This document shows positions 8,458 through 14,948 of a stretch of 14,948 nucleotides of DNA, piece after piece (within the stretch, counting starts at the first letter, position 1; every line of letters begins with the position of its first letter). The notes under the pieces are model-generated. The model saw only the letters and a list, made by a program, of their open reading frames with translations, searched no databases and was not told the origin of the DNA. Source of the DNA: Coemansia sp. RSA 1804 (lineage: Eukaryota; Kickxellomycota; Kickxellomycetes; Kickxellales; Kickxellaceae); contig JANBTH010000553.1 in assembly GCA_027578815.1 (NCBI GenBank), positions 1 to 14,948 on the forward strand. The letters run 5' to 3'. Both the position numbers and the translations under genes were made by a program.

Positions 8458-10854
8458 ATGCTTCGGCTCACAAAAGCATCAGCCAGATTGCTGCTTCCAG
8501 GCAAAGCAAAAGCAAGCAGCGCCTTGCCACAGGGTAAGTCACTTGCAAAAGATTCATTGAAATCAGCTCGAATCCCAAAAAAAAAAAACAATAAGCTCTA
8601 TTCTTTTATCTGAATCTAATCAAACTCTGTAATCCAATTTCCCCCCATCCACTAATTACGAATAGGTCTTCTTGGCAGAACGTTTGCGGCCTCCGCGGCG
8701 CCGCGCAAGGAAATCGAGGTGTTTGTTGACGGAAAGGCAGTCATGATCGAGGAAGGATCGGCTATTATCCAGGCAGCAGAAAAGGCCAATGTGACCATTC
8801 CCCGCTTCTGCTACCACGAGCGTCTTGGAGTAGCTGGCAACTGCCGCATGTGTCTGGTGGAGATTGAAAAGGCGCCAAAGCTGGCTGCGTCGTGCGCAAT
8901 GCCTGTTGCTCCCGGTATGCGCGTACTTACTGACACGCCAAAGATCAAACAGGCGCGCGAGGGTGTCATGGAGTTTCTGCTTGCCAACCATCCGCTGGAC
9001 TGTCCTATCTGCGACCAAGGCGGCGAATGCGATCTGCAGGACCAGTCGATGCGGTTCGGAACTGATCGCGGCCGCTTCTACGAGAACAAGCGCGCTGTCG
9101 AGGATAAGGATCTGGGTCCGCTCGTGAAAACAACCATGACCCGCTGCATCCACTGCACACGCTGTGTGCGTTTCATGAATGAGGTTGCCGGAACCGGCGA
9201 ACTCGGCACCACGGGTCGCGGCAACGACATGCAGATTGGCACCTATGTCACCCGGCCACTTCTCTCTGAGCTGTCTGGCAACATCATTGATCTGTGCCCT
9301 GTTGGCGCCTTGACATCCAAGCCCTACGCCTTCACTGCGCGCCCCTGGGAGCTGAAGAATACCGAAAGTATCGATGTCATGGATGCCCTAGGGTCCAACA
9401 TCCGTGTTGACTCGCGTGGCGAGGAAGTCATGCGCGTCATTCCGCGCACCAACGACGATATAAACGAAGAGTGGATCTCGGACAAGGCGCGCTTTGCCAA
9501 CGACGGATTGAAGCGGCAGCGTCTGACGACTCCGCTTGTTCGCGATGGCGACAAGTTTGTTCCGGCCACCTGGGCCGATGCCCTGCAGCTGGTTGCCGGC
9601 CGTTTCCGCGCAACAGCTCCTGATCAGATCCGCGCAGTTGCTGGCGATCTGGCTGATGCCGAGGCGATGGTGGCATTGAAGGATCTGCTCAATGCCGCTG
9701 GATCTGAGAACCTCTCCATTGACGCCCTCAACAATCGCCGTGCTCCGGCCTATGGCGTGGATGTGCGCTCCAACTACACTTTCAGCACATCGATTGCTGG
9801 CGTTGAGGAAGCCGATGTTATGCTTCTTATCGGCACCAACCCTCGCCACGAGGCCCCTGTTCTGAATGCTCGCCTTCGCAAGCCGTATCTTGGAACAGCC
9901 GACGAAGCAGCCTATGGCGTTATTGGAAACCCCGCTGACTTGACCTACGAATACGAGCATATTGGATCTACCGCACAGGCGATTGAGGAGCTCTCCCAGA
10001 CTAACAGCAAGCACTCGTTTGCACAGAAGCTGCGCGATGCCAAACGCCCTCTTGTGATTGTCGGCGGTGCTGTTGGGGAACTAGCCAACGGAGCCGATGT
10101 TATGGGTGCCATTGCGCGCTTGGCGGCCACTGTGCCGCAGCTTGTCACTGACGAGTGGAACGGCCTGAGCGTTCTGCAGTACTCGGCTGCACGCACGGCT
10201 GCGCTTGACATTGGATTTGTTCCCAATGGAAAGTCTTCAGACAACCCTGGCCAGTTTATATACCTGTTGGGCGCTGATGAGATCAATCCCGCAGACATTC
10301 CGCAGGACGCCTTTGTTGTTTACCAGGGCCACCACGGCGATGCTGGTGCGCATCTAGCCGACGTCGTTTTGCCTGCTGCCGCCTACACCGAGAAGACTGC
10401 AACCTATGTCAACACTGAAGGCCGCTCACAGCTGACGCGCCAGGCCGTTGGTGTGCCTGGCGGGGCTCGCGAGGACTGGAAGATTATCCGCGCTCTGTCA
10501 GAGATTGCTGGCCTTACGCTGCCCTACGACGATGTTGCAACTCTTCGCGCCCGGATGGCCGATGTCAGTCCAACCCTGGTCAACCACAACGAACTCGTTT
10601 CTACCGACAGCGCAATTGCCAAGCTTGGTCTTGAGCAGTGGAGAATTAATGGGAATAGCAGCGGCCAAAGCACCACCAGCAGTCTAGGCTCTACAAGCTT
10701 TATCATGGCCATTGACAACTACTACATGACGGACGCAATCTCCAGAGCATCTCGCACGATGGCACGGTCTGCTGCTTCATTTGGCAAGAAATGTGATGGA
10801 AAGGACTCTATTGCGGGTGAAAATCCTACATCCTCGGCCTCTGCTACCGCCTAA
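8458..10854 (+). CDS. NDUFS1: complex I 75-78 kDa iron-sulfur subunit, one intron (8534-8665)
   Basis: This mitochondrial matrix-arm subunit passes electrons from NADH via FMN through a 2Fe-2S and two 4Fe-4S centres. Exon 1 (8458-8533) and exon 2 (8666-10854) give 754 residues, close to other fungal homologues. A Lys/Arg/Ser/Ala-rich N-terminus without acidic residues (MLRLTKASARLLLPGKAKAS) is a mitochondrial presequence. The 2Fe-2S ligands are C74, C85, C88 and C102. H134 with C138, C141 and C147, then C186, C189, C192 and C236 (DLCPVGAL), bind the 4Fe-4S centres. The molybdopterin-oxidoreductase-like domain follows, without cofactor chemistry in this family. The family's C-terminal motif YMTDAISRASRTMA is present and is followed by a polar tail of about 30 residues. 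The frame of exon 2 is open upstream of any ATG, so the intron is required to reach a start codon. Confidence 0.95.
8534..8665 (+). other. spliceosomal intron of the NDUFS1 gene
   Basis: A 132-base intron with consensus donor GTAAGT (8534-8539) and an AATAG acceptor ending at 8665. CTAAT strings near 8615 and 8652 are branch-point candidates. It splits a Gly codon (phase 1) and is distinctly more AT-rich than the exons. Joining the exons restores one frame from the presequence into the ferredoxin-like domain (LPQ, then GLLGRTFAAS). Retention would end the protein after about 50 residues. Confidence 0.92.
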
Positions 10855-10859
10855 TACAA

Positions 10860-10904
10860 TTTTTTTTTTTTAAAAAAAAAAAAAAAAAGCAGTTTTTTTT
10901 TTTT
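10860..10904. repeat. T12-A17-GCAG-T12 homopolymer block just after the NDUFS1 stop
   Basis: T12 (10860-10871) is followed at once by A17 (10872-10888), then GCAG, then T12 (10893-10904). In the NDUFS1 transcript either U tract could pair with the A tract, giving a hairpin, or both could engage it at once. A variant AATACA hexamer overlaps the stop codon (10853-10858). The block starts six bases after the stop. Confidence 0.85.
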
Positions 10905-11305
10905 AATTATTCATTGGTTTCAATTTTTCTATCTCTTTTATTTCCATTTCTATATCCTGGCATTGCAAACTGCTTATATCAAATTATTCTCTATATCACA
11001 TTACGACATAATTTAAAGGTAAACCAGTGTGGCCTGCTAGTTCATTTCTGGTTATATCTCATTTCAAAATAGGGAATAGGTGATATAATTGTTAATTAAG
11101 ACAATAGAACATGAGCACATGACTGAATATCACATTATCATACTATTATATCTAATTAATTTACAAGTAAAAATTTTCATTAGTGGGCATCTGACAAGCA
11201 ATTAAAATTATTTTTCCAGTTAATATAACCAAATTTTCATTAAAAAAACTAATGTTCTCTGTGGCCCCTGCTCTGCACAGTTCATTGTTCAATGATCCAC
11301 AGGCA
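10905..11305. other. AT-rich intergenic region, no gene recognised
   Basis: About 400 bases of AT-rich sequence between the NDUFS1 3' end and the TATA box of the zinc-finger mini-gene. I see no conserved ORF, RNA gene or ordered repeat. It presumably contains the NDUFS1 3' UTR. Confidence 0.5.
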
Positions 11306-11315
11306 TATAAAAAGG
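11306..11315 (+). promoter_or_regulatory. TATA box of the zinc-finger mini-gene
   Basis: TATAAAAAGG is a strong TATA consensus in a locally less AT-rich stretch. The sequence about 30 bases downstream up to the ATG at 11450 is rich in C, A and T and almost free of G, as expected for an untranslated leader of roughly 110 bases. Confidence 0.5.
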
Positions 11316-11449
11316 AGGAAAGAATTCAATGCATCTATCAATCCTTCATTCCATACTATCACTCAACAAATCCAATCAAATATTATATTCACATTACTTC
11401 ATTTCAGTCAGCACACACATACGATTAAATACCAATAGATACCAGCAAC

Positions 11450-11542
11450 ATGTCAGGAAATTACACCAAGATTTGTGGTTGTGGAAGGTCATTCAATACA
11501 GATGATGAACTTGAAAAACACAAGAAATACTGCACTGCTTAA
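11450..11542 (+). CDS. 30-residue single zinc-finger microprotein (C2HC variant of C2H2)
   Basis: This tiny complete ORF encodes little more than one zinc finger. Cys9 and Cys11 are separated by one residue (a shortened knuckle). They are followed by the canonical spacing C-x3-F15-x5-L21-x2-H24-x3-C28, with the core CGCGRSFNTDDELEKHKKYC. The fixed Phe and Leu of classical C2H2 fingers are in place and the last ligand is Cys instead of His. The ORF sits in a gene-like setting: TATA box at 11306-11315, a G-poor leader, and AATAAA at 11551-11556, eight bases after the stop. A single finger usually binds DNA weakly, so a protein-protein or RNA role, or a link to a mobile element, is possible; function is unknown. 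It is short enough to be chance, but the fit to the finger template makes that unlikely. Confidence 0.6.
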   Translation: MSGNYTKICGCGRSFNTDDELEKHKKYCTA

Positions 11543-11550
11543 ATACAATG

Positions 11551-11556
11551 AATAAA
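11551..11556 (+). terminator. AATAAA poly(A) signal of the zinc-finger mini-gene
   Basis: A canonical AATAAA lies eight bases after the stop codon at 11540-11542. With the TATA box it would bound a transcript of roughly 230-250 bases. Confidence 0.45.
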
Positions 11557-12792
11557 AGGCAAGATATAATAAGATGTTTTTTGAGCCAAAGATGAGATAT
11601 TGACATTATGGCCACAAATATGGCTATGAACAAGCCCAGTTAAATTTTTAGAGAGAATAGTTATATAATAGCAAATAAAATATAAACTTTGAAAGATTTT
11701 TTAATTGCTAGTACAGTTGTTAGAATTAATTTCATTTAAATAAAGGCTCATTATGAAACAACTCTTAGAAATTCCATAAACTTTTGTCAGTTTTTGAATT
11801 TGTTTTTAAATGCATTCACATCTGCTCATTTACTTTCCAGCATAACAACTTTAAGTTACTGTAGAATTGACTCATTAATTTTTCTTCATGATCTGATATT
11901 AAATCCATATTGGCCTCTTTTAGTTTTTTTTTCAACTGACTCAATACAGGCGAATCTGTCTAATTTTATAGTGTTAGGTAGATTAAAATCAAATAAGCTT
12001 AGAGAAATATGGTTTTACAAAGCTAGCCAATAGGATGCAATATTAAAATAGCATGTGATATTTAAAATTTGACCAATTAGATGCAATAATTTAGTTGCAT
12101 GTAATTTCACTACATGGTGGCATTCATAGCTGCTAATGTTGCAAACTATATATTTTGTTAGCTTTCATTACCATTTATTATTTAATAGCTAATAAACATA
12201 TCATAATTTTAGTTTAATCTCTCTACTGGTACTGTATTTTTCTGCTTCAACCACCATTAAACCATTTTAATTAGTCCTGTGCTTGTATATTTTGGCACAC
12301 AAGTTATCTGCAGAAACATCTTACAATCATTATTATTGTAGTTTCAATTTCACAAAACTAATTGAATGTTCAAATCAAGTTAACTGCTAACATTATTGTA
12401 GTTTAATTTTATCCAACAGTGAGTCAATTGATATGACTAGGATTAGTTCTGCAGTGGAACAATTTTAACCACTATAAAATCAGCTGTCTAAAAATGATAT
12501 TGCATAATTAACTGATATACTACAATGTGTAATATCATTATTATGAATGCACAAACAGAAAAGCAGTTTCTTGCACTACTAAAAAAATATAATGCCAGCT
12601 ATGGATTCAGAAGTAGCCAAATAATCAGATAAAGATAATTCAAGCATGCCTGTGTACTACAACATGATGCAGGTGTAGAAATGTTATGATGACATAGGAT
12701 ATGTTAACATTTGATCGGAATGTTAACATTCAATGCAAAAGTAAACATCTGGAGATCAATTAAAAGTATAATAATATCAGTACCAATTAAGA
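11557..12792. other. AT-rich intergenic region with short diverged duplications
   Basis: No gene is supported here. It contains an approximate tandem pair of about 35 bases beginning CCAAT(A/T)(G/A)GATGCAATA (12027-12061 and 12073-12107); two exact copies of ATTATTGTAGTTT 60 bases apart (12332-12344 and 12392-12404); and two AATGTTAACATT-like palindromes around 12702-12732. An 80-codon frame at 11794-12033 has no ATG start. A 29-codon ATG ORF at 12543-12632 follows a TATAAAAT at 12473-12480 but has no recognisable motif. Confidence 0.5.
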
Positions 12793-12910
12793 AAATCAAT
12801 TAATAGTCAAGGGATCTGCCCTCAAGACTCTGAAAGAGTCGTCTTTCGGTAGCTTGCACTGAAAGTGGGGGCGGATCCTGAGGGAACTTTCGGTGCAGAA
12901 AGTTCACCAC
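12793..12910. repeat. dispersed repeat copy 1, multi-hairpin element
   Basis: A GC-richer island in AT-rich DNA. It begins with AAATCAATTAATAGT (12793-12807) and GGGATCTGCCCTCAAGACTC (12811-12830), both nearly repeated at 14590-14646. It can fold into a closed junction: CCCTCA (12819-12824) pairs with TGAGGG (12879-12884). Inside are GACTC/GAGTC (12826-12830/12836-12840) and an eight-pair stem CTTTCGGT/ACTGAAAG (12843-12850/12858-12865, one G-U). Directly after comes AACTTTC/GAAAGTT (12885-12891/12898-12904). It could be a small non-autonomous element, a structured RNA or a repeat fragment. Confidence 0.6.
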
Positions 12911-14151
12911 ATTTATTTTATAAATTAAAAATAATTTCCGGTGGCTATAAAAGCACTGATATTCACTATTAGTAAGGAGGATGTTTCTAGGGGAGTTTTG
13001 AAGATGTTATTTTATTTAATGAAAAAAATCTATGATAATGAATGCCAGAGTATAAAAGCAATGCCTTGCCTTAAATAGTAGTTTAATAGGTTTCTTTATA
13101 GTAAATAACATACTTTATTAATTTTACTTGAAAACACTGAAACAAATATCATGCTCTAAGTTTCTCCTTCTCCTCAGTCTAGTTCTTCACACTGTATGTA
13201 AATTTTTTAAGTAATAAAATGTTGGCAATTATAATAACTACTATCAGGAACACATTTAATAGTTTTTATATGGTTATTCTCTGGTGATAATAATTTGTTT
13301 CTTTTTCATTATGTGTGGCTGACTTATAATAGTAAAAGTTTTATTAAACTATCATCTCAATTCCATTAGTTTTTGTGATATATTTATGAATACCATTTCT
13401 CCAAATACAGGTTGCTTCTTGTTTATTTTTTTTTCATCTTTTGCATAATTATTGTAATTATAATATCATCAAGTTTATTCTTCTCTGAAATACTGGAATT
13501 ATTATCAATATATGTCTCAGCTGAGTATATATTACCATCTCTTGTGTCAACTGTTGCCTTCAACTTTGTAGTTTGTTTACCCATTATTTATTTAATGCTA
13601 GAAAAAGTATGTTAACTGGGGGTGCAAATTTCAAGATGTATTTTGACTAAACAGGGTTTGATAATTAATAATTTTTGAGATGAATGAGGTAGACAATTTA
13701 TATAATTTCCTATATTAATCAACAAATTCAATGGATTTGCATTAATCACTAGTGTATCACATGTCACTGTGTTATTGTTGGGTGGCATAGAGTCACATGT
13801 AACATCATATGGTTCTGTGTCACATGCCTATACTAATATCACACTATTGTTACACCAATAGCAGATTAATCATATTCTGACATGATAATGATCAGCTTCT
13901 TGAATTGAAGATAAGAAATGAAACTTACAAATATCTGAATCAGATTGTTAATTTTATGACCCTGCATATAACAACAAATGATAAAAGATTGATTCCATAA
14001 GTCAGCAAAAATGAAAATGTATAAATTGACTACTGAATCTCCTGTTTATTAATTTTTAGATTTAGTTGATTCTTCAAGAAATACTTTTTGTTATTCCTTA
14101 ATAGCAAAAAAGTTTAAATAATAAAAATTATTTAAATATATAGTAAGCAAT
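12911..14151. other. AT-rich intergenic region, no gene recognised
   Basis: About 1.2 kb of AT-rich DNA. Points seen: TATAAAAG at 12946-12953 followed by a 24-codon ATG ORF (13004-13078) with no motif; a hydrophobic open frame at 13379-13615 with two membrane-like stretches but no ATG; and three TCACATG motifs within 70 bases (13758, 13793, 13820). I do not support any of these as a gene. Confidence 0.45.
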
Positions 14152-14352
14152 ATGAGTAATAATCAAGATGAATCAGGTAACTTTGTGGGAGTTCCAAGAC
14201 GCTCTGTATCACCACATAGTTCAGCATCGCAGACTGGAAGAGTACCCAGAAAAAAGGTTCAAAACCATTTATCATCAGGAGATGGCTTAACAGCAGACAA
14301 TCTTAACAAACATGTGAAACAAATATCTTCAAAAGATAAAAAAGGCAAATAG
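14152..14352 (+). CDS. small basic hydrophilic hypothetical protein (66 residues)
   Basis: An ATG ORF noticeably richer in GC than its flanks. The product is hydrophilic and rich in Ser, Asn and Lys, without cysteines, a signal peptide or a membrane segment. It has an RRSVSP element resembling a basophilic or proline-directed phosphorylation site, a basic RVPRKK segment and a Lys-rich end (KDKKGK), as in many small disordered nuclear or nucleic-acid-binding proteins. Overlapping AATAAA signals at 14474-14479 and 14478-14483 lie about 120 bases after the stop. I recognise no family. The composition contrast and natural start argue for coding, but a remnant or an exon of a larger gene is possible. 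Confidence 0.42.
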   Translation: MSNNQDESGNFVGVPRRSVSPHSSASQTGRVPRKKVQNHLSSGDGLTADNLNKHVKQISSKDKKGK

Positions 14353-14589
14353 AAAAGAAAAAAGAAAAAAAGTGGTATGATTATTTGAAAAAATAAGCAT
14401 GGCAATAATTTTGTTCTAAATAATATCACAATAACATAATTATTTTATTTATATTGTGTAGGTAGAGGTCATAAATAAATAAAACAATGTATGTCAACAA
14501 ACTTTTTTGCAATAATTTAACTTTGCAGCTTTTTAATAATTCTTTGCACTAGTACTTGAATCTAGCTATAAAATTTACATGCAGGTAGG
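14353..14589. other. AT-rich spacer after the 66-residue ORF
   Basis: About 240 bases of AT-rich DNA holding the two overlapping AATAAA signals and nothing else I can identify. Confidence 0.5.
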
Positions 14590-14948
14590 AAATCAACTAA
14601 TAGTACAAAAATACTATCAAAATAAAGGGATCAGCCCTCAAGACTCCATCCCAATGAATATTCTATATATATGCCTGGAACCCCCGAAAATGGAGTCTTG
14701 CCATAATTTTTGCATTTCTCAAGATATTTTCCCCCCGCTTGGCACACACCTTCAGAAGGCTAAAAAACTAGTCGCTCTGAAGTTTCAAGCAATTCCATCA
14801 GGTAGCTTTGGAGGTATTTCAAAAATAGATTTCTACAGCTTAAACTGCATTTTCCCTGCTTAAATCGGGGCATGGAGTCGGGCCGCGCGACATTCAAATC
14901 GCAACGGATCCGGATGAAACCAGGTTCATTGGATAGCCCTTCCAAAAA
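14590..14948. repeat. dispersed repeat copy 2, with an 11-base inverted repeat, running off the right edge
   Basis: It starts with AAATCAACTAATAGT (14590-14604), one mismatch from copy 1. After a 22-base spacer comes GGGATCAGCCCTCAAGACTC (14627-14646), one mismatch from copy 1 in the same orientation. CAAGACTCCAT (14639-14649) is perfectly inverted as ATGGAGTCTTG (14690-14700). ATGGAGTC recurs at 14872-14879, at the start of a GC-rich tail that reaches the window end. The composition change and shared head suggest the edge of a larger mobile element. A minus-strand 61-codon frame (14760-14945) exists here, but I do not call it a gene. Confidence 0.55.

Noticed and set aside
8656..9153. A 165-codon minus-strand frame opposite the start of NDUFS1 exon 2.
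   Set aside because: It lies wholly over conserved iron-sulfur ligand codons of NDUFS1 and has no recognisable domain.
11252..11428. A 58-codon ATG ORF just upstream of the zinc-finger ORF.
   Set aside because: It runs through the TATA box and the G-poor leader of the zinc-finger gene and has no motif; it is better explained as promoter and 5' UTR.
11794..12033. An 80-codon open frame in AT-rich DNA.
   Set aside because: It begins at TTG with no ATG, has no recognisable motif and no supporting signal; it could be a decayed fragment at most.
12360..12390. A GTTCAAATC string resembling a tRNA or SINE B box.
   Set aside because: There is no A box at the right distance and no cloverleaf can be drawn.
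13379..13615. A hydrophobic open frame with two membrane-like stretches, preceded by an acceptor-like ATACAG.
   Set aside because: There is no ATG and no donor exon found, and T-rich DNA readily yields Phe/Ile/Leu-rich frames by chance.
14760..14945. A 61-codon minus-strand ORF at the right edge.
   Set aside because: It lies in a suspected dispersed repeat, is cut close to the window end and shows no domain; a coding call would need the adjoining sequence.
1..14948. Search for CRISPR arrays, rRNA and bacterial-type operons.
   Set aside because: No regularly spaced repeats, rRNA signatures or prokaryotic gene organisation were seen; the genes are eukaryotic.

Overview
The window looks like nuclear DNA of an early-diverging, zygomycete-grade fungus. 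The evidence is three conserved eukaryotic genes with fungal-style architecture, a short 132-base GT-AG intron, and very GC-rich genes set in AT-rich intergenic DNA. A Kickxellomycotina-like genome would fit, but that placement is inference and no marker here fixes it.

Layout. (1) Bases 1-817: a 5'-truncated L1-like non-LTR retrotransposon on the minus strand, carrying an open reverse-transcriptase frame that runs off the left edge. (2) 818-3171: AT-rich intergenic DNA holding two weak small ORFs, followed by the T- and G-rich upstream region of the next gene. (3) 3172-5295 (+): a striatin-family STRIPAK scaffold with an N-terminal coiled coil, a long polyQ/polyA/acidic/polyS linker and a C-terminal WD40 propeller. 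(4) 5292-7976 (-): VPS16, the HOPS/CORVET core subunit. It converges on striatin so tightly that the two stop codons share one CTAG. (5) 7977-8457: a divergent promoter region between VPS16 and the next gene. (6) 8458-10854 (+): the 75-78 kDa iron-sulfur subunit of mitochondrial complex I (NDUFS1/NUO78), with one intron inside the region encoding the N-terminal leader. (7) 10855-14948: about 4 kb of AT-rich DNA. It contains a 30-codon zinc-finger mini-gene with its own TATA box and AATAAA, a 66-codon basic hydrophilic ORF, short AT-rich duplications, and two copies of a dispersed repeat that share a 20-base core. One copy can fold into a compact multi-hairpin structure; the other carries a long inverted repeat and runs off the right edge.

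The three large genes are housekeeping genes (phosphatase/kinase signalling scaffold, endolysosomal tethering, respiration) with no obvious shared pathway; their proximity looks like ordinary gene packing. The items most worth a second look are the zinc-finger micro-gene, the structured dispersed repeat, the stop-codon overlap between striatin and VPS16, and the use of one CAG repeat in all three frames of the striatin gene.
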